From an uncultured Acetatifactor sp. (GTDB taxonomy: Bacteria > Bacillota > Clostridia > Lachnospirales > Lachnospiraceae): 64,000 nucleotides of DNA. The notes below the pieces were generated by a model. That model was not told where the DNA came from, ran no database searches, and saw nothing but the letters and a program-made list of their open reading frames with translations. Each line of letters begins with the position of its first letter. The first letter of the stretch is position 1. The stretch covers positions 1 to 64,000 of the forward strand of contig CAJTPH010000010.1 in the NCBI GenBank assembly GCA_910578215.1, read 5' to 3'. A program made the translations under genes and the position numbers. This document shows positions 1 through 12,004 of this stretch, in pieces.

Positions 1-20
1 TCACCTGATATGGTAACGAA

Positions 21-84
21 AGAATCAAATCTGCTAAGCAGATTTTAAGCGCGCAGCGCGACAGACGCGCAGCGGCTGGATTCT
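21..84. repeat. palindromic intergenic segment at the left edge
   Basis: Positions 27-35 and 37-45 form a perfect 9-bp inverted repeat (AAATCTGCT / AGCAGATTT). It is nested inside a weaker outer pair, AGAATC at 21-26 with GATTCT at 79-84, and two CGCGCAGCG-like blocks lie between. The stretch looks like an extragenic palindromic element or the terminator region of a gene outside the window. No coding frame is supported here. Positions 85-250 are A+T-rich and show nothing I can name. Confidence 0.4.
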
Positions 85-252
85 TGAGTGCATTATACCA
101 TACTGCCCGTCCAAAAGTAAATAGGGCGGCTTGTCCTTAACCAGATAATATTATGTTGCTATTCGGCCTGAAAAATTACAATATTATCAACGTTTTTACA
201 ACCTTCGCTTGCCTGCCCGGCAGCATTGTGCTATGATTTCCTTAATCAAAGA

Positions 253-391
253 CCCCGCAGCAAGCTGACGGCGTATCAAGCTTGCTGCGCGGCAAAGCGC
301 AATGCGTCCAGAGTACGCTGCGGAGTTTGACCCTCGCGGCATTCGCCAAACGGATGCTGACGTATCCGCTTGGCGAATTGCCCGCAGGAAA
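253..391. repeat. dispersed palindromic repeat, copy 1
   Basis: This segment shares two blocks with 19083-19170. The first is CCCCGCAGCAA-CTGACGG at 253-271. The second, from about 328, contains ATTCGCCAAAC, GATGCTGACG and ATCCGC. Positions 341-378 form a near-perfect hairpin: ATTCGCCAA at one end, TTGGCGAAT at the other, with an inner GGAT/ATCC pairing. Copy 1 carries roughly 50 bp between the two blocks that copy 2 lacks. Short open frames across it (for example 302-502) are repeat-derived and not credible genes. Confidence 0.6.
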
Positions 392-476
392 AAATCAGGC
401 ATATGGGCTGTCACCGCAAAACGGACAGCCCTGTCGAGGAACGCTTCCAAAAGCAAATTGAACGAAAGGAATCCAT

Positions 477-2378
477 ATGTCAGCAATTTGGGGAATAATT
501 GACTTTCACGGGGCTCCGGAGTCCGAAGTGGCGGAGCGGTTAAACGGCGCCTATCAGTGCTACCGCATCGACCGCTATGAAAAGCTTTCCGCCGGCGGCG
601 CCGAATTCGGCTGCTGCCACCAGCATTTCACAAGAGAAGCTGTCAACGAGCAGCTGCCTGTATATGACAGACAGCGGAACCTGCTCTTTACGGCAGACTG
701 TGTCCTGGATAACAGGGAGGAGCTGCTGGAGCTTCTTCCGGACTGCGGCGGAGATGCCTCCGACGGGCAGCTTCTCCTGGCGGCTTACTTAAAATGGGGC
801 AGCGCCCTGGGCGACTATTGTCTGGGCGCCTTTGCCTTCGCCGCTTTCCATACGGATACCAAGACCGTGACGCTATGTACGGATCATATGGGAAACCGAA
901 GCCTGTTTTATTCCAGGCAGGGAGAAAGGTTCATTTTCAGTACCGCCGTTCTGCCTCTGGCAAGGCTCTGCGAGGCAGTTCCCAGCGAGCAGTGGATCAG
1001 CGGCTGCCTGTTTTCCGCTTCCGCCGACATGACCCTCTTTAAGGGGCTTACCCCTTATCAGGGCATTTTCCAGATGCCTGCCGCGTGCATGATGACGGTT
1101 ACAAGCGGCGGCTCCAGCCAGGCCATCTACTGGTCCCCCCTGAAGCTGCGTCCTGACCTGCGCCAGCCCAACGACGAAGCCTATCAGCGGCTTTTTGTGG
1201 ACACCTTATCCGCAAGCGTGCGCTCCATGCTGCGAAGCTCTCAAAAAACCGGCTGCTCCTTAAGCAGCGGACTGAATTCCTCCTCCATATCCGCCCTGGC
1301 CGCGGCTGCTCTGGCGGAGCAGGGAAGGTCTCTTTACAGCTACACCTCCGTGCCGCTGCCGGATTTTCCGAAAACGGACGATCCCGGCATCATAACCGAC
1401 GAAACACCCGGCGTAAAAGCGATGTGTGCACAATATGCCAATATTATCCCGCATTTTCTTCCCTGCTGGGGACGGGACGCCTTTTCGGAGCTTCCCGCGC
1501 TGCTGCCCCTGATCGGTTATCCCCTGAAGTACGGACAGGATTTGATCTGGCTCAGCGAGATCTATCGGCACGCCTCCGTGGAAGGCTGCCGCCTGATGCT
1601 AAAGGGTCAGTACGGCAATTATACCATATCCTACGGCACGGCGCCCAGCGCCCTTCATCAGCTGCTTGCCTCCCTGCATCCCTTTAAGGCTTCCCGCCTG
1701 AACAAGGGCTACAGTGCCAAATACGGGGTTCCCAAAATTAAAATAAGCCGCTTCCTCTTTGCACGGCGGCAGGGAAATCCTTCCCCGGCCTCCGATGAAC
1801 CGGCAGAGCCGCTGACCGCGCCAGAGCTGATACAGAAATACAGGCTGAACGCCGTAACGGGCAAAAAGCTGAAAATATACGGCAGCGGACATATGGATTC
1901 CCGCAGGCAGAGGCTGAACCTGACCGTGAACCCCTTCAACCAAATGCAGCTTGGGATGTTTGACACCGTAATGGGCCTTATTTACGGAGTGCTTATCCGC
2001 GACCCCGCCAAGGACAAGCGGGTCGTGGAGCTTTGCTGCCGCCTGCCCGTAAAATGTCTGCTTGCAGGCAGCGTGGAGCAGGGAATGGTGCGCACATATA
2101 TGAGGGGACTTGTCCCGGACGAAATCCTGGACGAGCTGCACCGTCAGGGTATACAAAGCGCCGACTATTGCTATCGAAGCAGGCTGCAGTGGCGCAACCA
2201 CCGCGCCAAAGTGCTTGCCGCGCTGGAGCTGCCGGAGCTTCGCAGATATGTAAATCCCGCCCTGTTGGACGGGCTTTTGGACAGACTGCAGAACACTGCC
2301 GCCGAAAAACTCCCCGAAGCGGATCTTCGCCAGGCAAACGTGCTTTACTCCTTTTCCTTATTTTTGCAGCTCTTTTGA
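477..2378 (+). CDS. asparagine-synthetase-like protein with altered active sites
   Basis: This 633-aa protein has the layout of glutamine-dependent asparagine synthetases: an N-terminal Ntn-type amidotransferase domain (about 1-200) and a C-terminal ATP-pyrophosphatase domain (about 235-600). It keeps family landmarks such as LDNREEL (77-83), the GQYGN segment and the RDPAKDKRVVE stretch, which are typical of the asparagine-synthase-related branch that includes lasso-peptide cyclases. The catalytic Cys2 is replaced by Ser (MSAIWG). The PP-loop SGGxDS reads SSGLNS (263-268), so the usual Asp is Asn. Glutaminase activity should be absent and adenylation is doubtful. The start is supported by GAAAGGA 6 bases upstream. 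No precursor peptide or partner gene is visible. Function is unknown; family assignment is confident. Confidence 0.75.
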   Translation: MSAIWGIIDFHGAPESEVAERLNGAYQCYRIDRYEKLSAGGAEFGCCHQHFTREAVNEQLPVYDRQRNLLFTADCVLDNREELLELLPDCGGDASDGQLLLAAYLKWGSALGDYCLGAFAFAAFHTDTKTVTLCTDHMGNRSLFYSRQGERFIFSTAVLPLARLCEAVPSEQWISGCLFSASADMTLFKGLTPYQGIFQMPAACMMTVTSGGSSQAIYWSPLKLRPDLRQPNDEAYQRLFVDTLSASVRSMLRSSQKTGCSLSSGLNSSSISALAAAALAEQGRSLYSYTSVPLPDFPKTDDPGIITDETPGVKAMCAQYANIIPHFLPCWGRDAFSELPALLPLIGYPLKYGQDLIWLSEIYRHASVEGCRLMLKGQYGNYTISYGTAPSALHQLLASLHPFKASRLNKGYSAKYGVPKIKISRFLFARRQGNPSPASDEPAEPLTAPELIQKYRLNAVTGKKLKIYGSGHMDSRRQRLNLTVNPFNQMQLGMFDTVMGLIYGVLIRDPAKDKRVVELCCRLPVKCLLAGSVEQGMVRTYMRGLVPDEILDELHRQGIQSADYCYRSRLQWRNHRAKVLAALELPELRRYVNPALLDGLLDRLQNTAAEKLPEADLRQANVLYSFSLFLQLF

Positions 2379-2384
2379 AAGTAA

Positions 2385-2543
2385 GCAGGGAAATTACTCC
2401 CTGCCTGTTCCGCCAGCCTGCGCATATAAGACCGGGCTGAAAGCTTTTTCCCTGCCCGCCGGGCTTTTCTCATGCTGCGTCAGCGGCATATTTCCATATG
2501 TGGTTCTTTGCAATTGAGCAGGGAAGTTTTACCTTCCCTGCTC
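2385..2543. other. two related hairpins after the asparagine-synthetase-like gene
   Basis: GCAGGGA (2385-2391) pairs with TCCCTGC (2398-2404). A longer version, GAGCAGGGAAG (2516-2526), pairs with CTTCCCTGCTC (2533-2543). The two share the core GCAGGGA...TTAC..TCCCTGC. Neither is followed by a clear T tract, so they look like repeated extragenic palindromes more than terminators. A small GC hairpin followed by TTTTCT at 2454-2468 could help end the plus-strand transcript. Confidence 0.4.
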
Positions 2544-2600
2544 GTGCGCGGCCGTCCGTCAGCTTCTGCTGACATTTTTCCTTTGGACGCCCGTGTGCAT

Positions 2601-2646
2601 AAAAAGACAGGGCGCCGCTGTCCATCGGCTGCGCCCTGTCTTTTTT
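2601..2646. terminator. bidirectional terminator between rpoC and the upstream plus-strand gene
   Basis: A perfect 15-bp inverted repeat (2601-2615 with 2631-2645) contains GACAGGGCGC / GCGCCCTGTC. It is flanked by T6 on the plus strand and by T5 on the minus strand. It sits just past the rpoC stop codon and should end rpoBC transcription. It can also stop plus-strand read-through. Confidence 0.85.
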
Positions 2647-2678
2647 ATGATATTTTCCTTATCTCTTTATCCTATACC

Positions 2679-6341
<3,663 letters not shown>

Positions 6342-6379
6342 TATTGGCACTCCCTTCTATTTCTCTCTTAGAATCATTC

Positions 6380-9300
6380 TTAGAATTCATCGCCCTCGCC
6401 GTCAAATTCATCGGCGTCATCATACTCTTCATCATCGAAATCATCCTGATCGTCAGCACTTATGAGCTCACCGCTCTCGTCGTCGAACTCCTGCGTCTGA
6501 TATCCCATCTTTCCAAGAGAACCGTCTTCGTAATCATTATCGTATTTACTGTCGTCCCCCATCTCATAGCGGTAATCCGTATCGCCGTAATCGATGGTTT
6601 CCATGATCTCAACCTCTGTCTGGTCGTCACGGAGGACACGCACATCAAGGCCAAGTGCCTGCAGCTCCTTCAGGAGTACCTTGAAGGATTCGGGAATACC
6701 CGACTCCGGAATATTATCGCCCTTGATAATAGCCTCGTAGGTCTTGACACGCCCTACCACATCATCGGACTTTACAGTCAGAATTTCCTGCAGCGTATAG
6801 GAAGCGCCATATGCTTCCAATGCCCATACCTCCATCTCTCCGAAACGCTGGCCTCCAAACTGCGCCTTGCCGCCCAGGGGCTGCTGCGTCACAAGGGAGT
6901 ACGGTCCGGTGGAGCGGGCATGAATCTTATCGTCTACCAGATGGTGAAGCTTCAAATAATGCATGTGCCCCACGGTGACAGGTCCGTCAAAATATTCTCC
7001 CGTCCTGCCGTCGCGCAGGCGCACCTTACCGTCCCTGGATATGGGAACGCCCTTCCAGACGCTTCTGTGCTCCCTGTTCTGGGAGAGATACTGTACTACC
7101 TCCGGAAGAAGTTCTTCCTTATGGAGGCCTTCAAACGTCTCTCCGGTCCATTCCCTGCCGTCCGCCGTGCAGGCTTTTCCCTCGGCACGCCATGCATCCG
7201 CTTCCTCGTCGTCGAAGGGAAGGTTCACATAATCGTTTGCCAGGTCCAGGGTATCCATGATATCCGTCTCGTTTGCGCCGTCAAAAACAGGCGTCGCAAC
7301 ATTAAAGCCAAGAGCCTTTGCCGCAAGAGACAGATGAATCTCCAGCACCTGTCCGATATTCATACGCGAAGGCACGCCCAGGGGATTAAGCACAATATCC
7401 AGAGGACGTCCGTTCGGCAGATAAGGCATATCCTCAACAGGCAGCACGCGGGACACAACGCCCTTGTTTCCGTGACGGCCTGCCATCTTGTCTCCAACGG
7501 AAATCTTTCTCTTCTGGGCAATATAGATACGCACCGCCATATTTACGCCCGGAGAAAGCTCGTCGCTGTTCTCTCTTGTAAAGATCTTTGCATCCACCAC
7601 AATGCCGTATTCCCCGTGGGGAACCTTCAGAGAAGTATCCCGGACCTCCCTGGCCTTCTCGCCGAAAATTGCGCGCAGCAGCCTCTCCTCCGCCGTCAGC
7701 TCCGTCTCTCCCTTGGGAGTCACCTTTCCCACCAGAATATCCCCGGCACGAACCTCCGCACCGATACGGATAATTCCTCTGTCGTCCAGATCCTTCAGCG
7801 CATCGTCGCCCACGCCGGGAACATCGCGGGTGATCTCCTCGGGTCCCAGCTTCGTATCTCTGGCCTCCGCCTCGTATTCCTCAATGTGGACGGAGGTGTA
7901 CACATCCTCCTGAACCAGCCGCTCGCTGAGCAGCACGGCATCCTCGTAATTATAGCCCTCCCAGGTCATAAAGCCGATCAGCGGGTTCTTGCCCAGCGCC
8001 AGCTCTCCCATGGCGGTAGAAGGACCGTCCGCAATCACCTGTCCCTGCCCAACATGGTCTCCCTTAAATACGATGGGCTTCTGGTTATAGCAGTTAGACT
8101 GGTTGCTTCGGGAGAATTTGGTCAGGCGGAACTCCGCTCTCTCGCCGTCGTCATAGGTGATTCTGATGCTGTCGGAAGCCACATAATCAACCGTTCCCGC
8201 CTTCTTTGCAATGACGCACGCACCGGAATCCTCCGCCGCCTTGGGCTCCATGCCCGTACCTACCGCCGGAGCCTCCGTCATCAAAAGAGGCACCGCCTGA
8301 CGCTGCATGTTGGAACCCATCAGCGCGCGGTTTGCGTCGTCGTTCTGCAGGAAGGGAATCAGGGCCGTCGCCACGGAAAACACCATTCTGGGGGATACGT
8401 CCATATACTCAAAGCTGGAGCGGGGGTACTCGGAGGTCTCCTCGCGGTAACGTCCGGAAACCGTACTGCGCACAAAATGCCCTTCCCCGTCCAGCGCCTC
8501 GCTTGCCTGCGCCACATGATAGTTGTCCTCCTCGTCCGCAGTCATATAGACTACCTCCTCGGTGACAACGGGATTGCTCACATCTGTTCTGTCTATTTTT
8601 CTGTACGGCGCCTCCACAAAGCCATACTCGTTGATACGGGCATAGCTTGCCAGAGAATTGATCAGACCGATGTTAGGACCTTCGGGCGTCTCGATGGGGC
8701 ACATTCTTCCATAATGGGAATAATGCACGTCGCGGACCTCAAATCCTGCACGGTCTCTGGACAGACCGCCGGGACCCAGCGCGGACAGACGTCTCTTATG
8801 GGTAATCTCACTCAGCGGGTTGTTCTGGTCCATAAACTGTGACAGCTGGGAGGAACCGAAGAATTCCTTCACGGCAGCGGTTACAGGCTTAATATTTATC
8901 AGTGACTGTGGAGAGATATCGTCGGTGTCATGGGTCGTCATGCGCTCCCTCACCACTCTCTCCATTCTGGACAGACCGATGCGGTACTGGTTCTGCAGCA
9001 GCTCGCCTACCGCACGAATGCGCCTGTTGCCCAAATGGTCGATATCGTCATCGTTGCCAAGACCGTACTCCAAATGCATATTATAATTAATGGAAGCTAT
9101 GATATCTTCCTTTGTAATGTGCTTGGGAACCAATTCATGTACATTTTTCTCGAGAGCGTCCGCCAGCTTTTCGGCGTCGTCCGCAAATTCGTCCAATATC
9201 CTTTTCAGCACGGGATAGTATACCATCTCATGAATGCCGAAATCCCTGGGATTGCACTCTACATAATGCGTCAGATCGACCATCATATTGGAGAGAACCT

Positions 9301-10318
9301 TCACGTTCTTCTCCTCGGTCTGGATATATACAAAAGGAACCGCCGCATTCTGAATGGCTTCGGCAAGCTCCGCCGTCACCTTGTCTCCCGCGGAGGCAAG
9401 GATCTCGCCGGTGGAAGGGTCCACCACATCCGCGGCAAGAATCTGGTGCCTGATCCGGTTGCGAAGCGCCAGCTTCTTATTAAACTTATATCTGCCCACC
9501 TTGGCCAGGTCATACCTGCGGGGGTCAAAGAACATGGCATTGATCAGGCTTTCCGCACTCTCCACGCTCAAGGGCTCGCCGGGACGAATCTTTTTATATA
9601 ACTCCAATAAACCCTCCTGATAATTTTCAGCAGTGTCCTTGGCAAAGCTCGCTTCTATCTTTGGCTCGTCCCCGAATACCTCGCGTATTTCGTCATTGGT
9701 ACCGATACCCAGAGCACGGATCAGCACTGTGACGGGAACCTTACGCGTTCTGTCCACACGCACATAAAACACATCGTTGGAGTCTGTCTCATACTCCAGC
9801 CATGCGCCGCGGTTGGGAATCACGGTACAGGAATAAAGCTTCTTGCCGATCTTGTCATGACCGATTCCGTAATAAATGCCAGGAGAACGCACCAGCTGGC
9901 TGACGATGACTCGCTCTGCGCCGTTGATGACAAAAGTACCGGTCTCTGTCATAAGAGGAAGATCACCCATAAAGATCTTGTGCTCGCTGATTTCTTCTTT
10001 TTCCTTATTGTACAGACGAACTGTTACCGTCAAAGGCGCCGCATAAGTGGCATCCCTCTCTTTGCATTCCTCAATAGAATACTTGACATCGTCCTTGCAC
10101 AGCTCAAAATCCACAAATTCCAGCTTTAAAGAGCCGCTGTAATCGGCGATGGGAGAGATATCGTCAAATGCTTCCTTTAACCCCTCGTCAAGGAACCACT
10201 GATAGGAGTCCTTCTGGACCTCGATCAGGTTGGGCATCTCCAAAACCTCTTTTTGTCGTGCATAAGACATACGCATAACCTTAGTATCGGCTACCGGACG
10301 TATTCTGTTTTTCTCCAT
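6380..10318 (-). CDS. rpoB: DNA-directed RNA polymerase beta subunit
   Basis: About 1312 aa from the ATG at 10318 (MEKNRIRPV), chosen because GGGGTGA lies at the right distance. The ATG at 10324 is an alternative, and the longer frame back to 10411 has no good ribosome site. The rifampicin region at residues 488-519 reads GSSQLSQFMDQNN...HKRRLSALGPGG, with the residues most often changed in resistance (Asp, His, Ser) in the sensitive state. The extreme C-terminus is very acidic (runs of D and E), as in the rpoC product. It has its own promoter at 10499-10527, downstream of the rplL terminator, and is followed by rpoC. Confidence 0.98.
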   Translation of the reverse strand: MEKNRIRPVADTKVMRMSYARQKEVLEMPNLIEVQKDSYQWFLDEGLKEAFDDISPIADYSGSLKLEFVDFELCKDDVKYSIEECKERDATYAAPLTVTVRLYNKEKEEISEHKIFMGDLPLMTETGTFVINGAERVIVSQLVRSPGIYYGIGHDKIGKKLYSCTVIPNRGAWLEYETDSNDVFYVRVDRTRKVPVTVLIRALGIGTNDEIREVFGDEPKIEASFAKDTAENYQEGLLELYKKIRPGEPLSVESAESLINAMFFDPRRYDLAKVGRYKFNKKLALRNRIRHQILAADVVDPSTGEILASAGDKVTAELAEAIQNAAVPFVYIQTEEKNVKVLSNMMVDLTHYVECNPRDFGIHEMVYYPVLKRILDEFADDAEKLADALEKNVHELVPKHITKEDIIASINYNMHLEYGLGNDDDIDHLGNRRIRAVGELLQNQYRIGLSRMERVVRERMTTHDTDDISPQSLINIKPVTAAVKEFFGSSQLSQFMDQNNPLSEITHKRRLSALGPGGLSRDRAGFEVRDVHYSHYGRMCPIETPEGPNIGLINSLASYARINEYGFVEAPYRKIDRTDVSNPVVTEEVVYMTADEEDNYHVAQASEALDGEGHFVRSTVSGRYREETSEYPRSSFEYMDVSPRMVFSVATALIPFLQNDDANRALMGSNMQRQAVPLLMTEAPAVGTGMEPKAAEDSGACVIAKKAGTVDYVASDSIRITYDDGERAEFRLTKFSRSNQSNCYNQKPIVFKGDHVGQGQVIADGPSTAMGELALGKNPLIGFMTWEGYNYEDAVLLSERLVQEDVYTSVHIEEYEAEARDTKLGPEEITRDVPGVGDDALKDLDDRGIIRIGAEVRAGDILVGKVTPKGETELTAEERLLRAIFGEKAREVRDTSLKVPHGEYGIVVDAKIFTRENSDELSPGVNMAVRIYIAQKRKISVGDKMAGRHGNKGVVSRVLPVEDMPYLPNGRPLDIVLNPLGVPSRMNIGQVLEIHLSLAAKALGFNVATPVFDGANETDIMDTLDLANDYVNLPFDDEEADAWRAEGKACTADGREWTGETFEGLHKEELLPEVVQYLSQNREHRSVWKGVPISRDGKVRLRDGRTGEYFDGPVTVGHMHYLKLHHLVDDKIHARSTGPYSLVTQQPLGGKAQFGGQRFGEMEVWALEAYGASYTLQEILTVKSDDVVGRVKTYEAIIKGDNIPESGIPESFKVLLKELQALGLDVRVLRDDQTEVEIMETIDYGDTDYRYEMGDDSKYDNDYEDGSLGKMGYQTQEFDDESGELISADDQDDFDDEEYDDADEFDGEGDEF

Positions 10319-10498
10319 TGACATTTCACCCCGTTCTCTATAATTTAGTGCCAGCTCTGAGCCGTGAGGAATGAACATATAAAGCAGCCCTTGCACCTGC
10401 GCCAAGGACACTTTAAACAGACATTACAATAGGGCGAATGCCCCCATGGATACGGCAATTTATTCACAAGCATAACACTGCACAATAGTGCATCTTTC

Positions 10499-10527
10499 AC
10501 ATTACCATAATTCTGTCAAGAGGTCAA
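10499..10527 (-). promoter_or_regulatory. predicted sigma-A promoter for rpoBC
   Basis: Read on the minus strand: -35 TTGACC (10522-10527), a 17-base spacer, and -10 TAATGT (10499-10504) preceded by TGG, an extended -10. The leader to the rpoB start is about 180 nt. It overlaps neither the rplL terminator (10552-10588) nor coding sequence. Confidence 0.7.
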
Positions 10528-10551
10528 GGAAATTTTTTGAAATTCCTTTTT

Positions 10552-10588
10552 AAAAAGAGCCCCGCGTGCAGACGCACGGGAGCCCTTT
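10552..10588 (-). terminator. terminator of the rplJL transcript
   Basis: On the minus strand, GGGCTCCCGTGC and GCACGCGGGGCTC pair around a GTCT loop, followed by TTTTT. It lies 31 bases past the rplL stop and just upstream of the rpoB promoter, so rpoBC is at least partly uncoupled from rplJL. Confidence 0.85.
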
Positions 10589-10618
10589 TCACTATGAAGC
10601 AGCTGTTTAACGAAGGTC

Positions 10619-10993
10619 TTACTTAAGCGTAGCCTTTGCGCCAACCTCTTCAAGCTTCTTCTTAATGTCTTCAGCTTCTTCCTTGGAAACGCCCTCCTTG
10701 ATTACCTTAGGAGCGCCCTCAACGGTATCCTTAGCCTCCTTCAGGCCAAGACCGGTGAGCTCGCGGACAACCTTGATAACCTTAACCTTCTCTGCGCCAA
10801 CCTCGGTAAGCTCTACATCGAACTCGGTCTGCTCCTCCTCAGCTGCAGCTGCGGGACCTGCCGCCTGCATTACAACACCCGCTGCAGCGGATACGCCGAA
10901 CTCCTCCTCGCAAGCCTTCACAAGGTCGTTCAGCTCTAATACAGTCATCTCTTTGATAGCATCGATTAATTCCTGTGCTGTTAATTTAGCCAT
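10619..10993 (-). CDS. rplL: 50S ribosomal protein L7/L12
   Basis: 124 aa starting MAKLTAQELIDAI. It has the N-terminal dimerisation helix pair, the Ala-rich hinge (AAGVVMQAAGPAAAAEEE) and the C-terminal domain with KVIKVVRELTGLGLKEAKD, the surface that contacts elongation factors. The start at 10993 is set by GGAGG 8 bases upstream; the longer frame to 11080 is not credible. It follows rplJ by 165 bases and ends before a strong terminator. Confidence 0.97.
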   Translation of the reverse strand: MAKLTAQELIDAIKEMTVLELNDLVKACEEEFGVSAAAGVVMQAAGPAAAAEEEQTEFDVELTEVGAEKVKVIKVVRELTGLGLKEAKDTVEGAPKVIKEGVSKEEAEDIKKKLEEVGAKATLK

Positions 10994-11158
10994 TTTTAAT
11001 ATCCTCCATTTTCTTTTCCTGAACTTGACGTTCTGCATCTGAAATTTTCGGTCTGAAATGTTGAAAACCTCGTTAATCAAAATTTCAGACGCGGCTGTAT
11101 GTCTTAAAATTCGTTCTCACGGTTAAACCGTCAGCCGCTTTCCCGAAGCTGCGCCTGC

Positions 11159-11692
11159 TTACTCGGCAGCCTCTGCGGTTTCAGCGGACGCGGCAGCCGC
11201 TGCGGAAGCTCCGCCTTTTTCTGCCAGCTGGTTCATGACGCGCGCGAAATTCGCTATCGGGCTCTTCATGCTACCAAGCAGTCTGCCGATAAGCACATCT
11301 CTTGAAGGAATACTTGCAATAGATGCAATTCCCTTTGCGTCATACACTGTGCCCTCTACCACACCTGCCTTGATCTCCAGCTTGTCTGCCGTCTTTGCAA
11401 ATTCTGCAAGAATTCTTGCAGGAGCAGTTGCGTCTTCTGTGGAAATAGCTACCGCACTGGGCCCCTCCAGATACTGGATCAGGTCTTCGCACGCGGTTCC
11501 CTTAAAGGCACGGGTCATAAAGGTATTCTTGTACACCTTGTAGGTAACTCCTGCCTCACGCAGATTCCGGCGAAGCTGTGTGTCCTGCTCGACCGTAAGC
11601 CCGCGGTAATCTACCAGAACCACAGACTGTGCATCCTTGATGCCAGCGGAGATTTCTTCTACAATAGGCGCTTTTAATTCAACCTTTGCCAT
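11159..11692 (-). CDS. rplJ: 50S ribosomal protein L10
   Basis: 177 aa beginning MAKVELKAPIVEEI. It contains the VVLVDYRGLTVEQDTQLRR segment typical of L10, which anchors the L7/L12 stalk on the ribosome. The Ala-rich C-terminal helix (KGGASAAAAASAE) is where L7/L12 dimers bind. AGGAGG precedes the ATG. It is transcribed from its own promoter (11871-11899) through an L10-type leader, the usual autogenous control point for rplJL. Confidence 0.97.
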   Translation of the reverse strand: MAKVELKAPIVEEISAGIKDAQSVVLVDYRGLTVEQDTQLRRNLREAGVTYKVYKNTFMTRAFKGTACEDLIQYLEGPSAVAISTEDATAPARILAEFAKTADKLEIKAGVVEGTVYDAKGIASIASIPSRDVLIGRLLGSMKSPIANFARVMNQLAEKGGASAAAAASAETAEAAE

Positions 11693-11745
11693 TTTTTTAC
11701 CTCCTTATAGATTGTTTGGGGAATATCCCCGGCCGAAAGGAGTTT

Positions 11746-11779
11746 ATAAAAAGAAAAACCTTCTTGAAGACAAGAAGGT
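11746..11779 (-). terminator. attenuator hairpin in the rplJ leader
   Basis: On the minus strand ACCTTCTTG and CAAGAAGGT form a perfect 9-bp stem around TCTT, followed by a T-rich tail (TTTTCTTTTT). It lies in the 5' leader of rplJ, between the L10-binding fold and the gene. It fits a terminator whose formation depends on L10 or L7/L12 binding upstream. Confidence 0.75.
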
Positions 11780-11799
11780 AAAAGTCCTAATAAAAACTC

Positions 11800-11862
11800 T
11801 TTCCTCGGCAGGCGCTGCGCTTATCCTTCCGGACCTGCTGTCTTCGGCATTGGTCTTGTGAC
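11800..11862 (-). ncRNA. L10 (rplJ) ribosomal leader
   Basis: The minus-strand transcript contains GAAGACAGCAGG (11837-11848) and CTGCCGAGGAAAG (about 11800-11812) flanking a GC-rich stem. This matches the known L10 leader, whose kink-turn region is bound by L10(L12)4 to repress rplJL. The promoter upstream and the attenuator downstream are in the expected order. The rest of 11693-12004 holds the attenuator, the promoter and the hairpin at 11929-11959. Confidence 0.8.
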
Positions 11863-11870
11863 CGTTTCAC

Positions 11871-11899
11871 ATAATATCATAAGGGGCTGAACCTGTCAA
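11871..11899 (-). promoter_or_regulatory. predicted sigma-A promoter for rplJL
   Basis: Minus strand -35 TTGACA (11894-11899), exactly 17 bases, then -10 TATTAT (11871-11876). The -35 and spacer sit inside an AAGGGG...CCCCTT inverted repeat. Confidence 0.8.
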
Positions 11900-11928
11900 C
11901 CCCTTATCTTCCAAAACTTTGAAATTCA

Positions 11929-11959
11929 GTAACAGTTCAGCCGAAGGCTGAACTGTTAC
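11929..11959. other. strong hairpin between rplA and the rplJ promoter
   Basis: GTAACAGTTCAGCC (11929-11942) and GGCTGAACTGTTAC (11946-11959) form a perfect 14-bp stem with a three-base loop. The direct repeat GAAATTCAG lies on both sides. There is no clean T tract, so it is either a weak terminator of rplKA or an RNA-stabilising or processing hairpin. Confidence 0.55.
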
Positions 11960-12004
11960 GAAATTCAGCAGCGTTTTAGGCTTTGGCCCGATTCCGGGAT
12001 AAGC

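Noticed and set aside
302..502. Possible small precursor peptide upstream of the asparagine-synthetase-like gene
   Set aside because: The frame lies largely inside the dispersed palindromic repeat, has no ribosome site and overlaps the real gene start. It does not look like a lasso or other RiPP precursor.
6342..6350. GTG at 6350 as start of rpoC
   Set aside because: It overlaps the Shine-Dalgarno sequence of the ATG at 6341, which is at the right distance.
10319..10411. N-terminal extension of rpoB to 10411
   Set aside because: It has no ribosome site at that start, and the extension is unlike known beta subunits. GGGGTGA favours the ATG at 10318 (or 10324).
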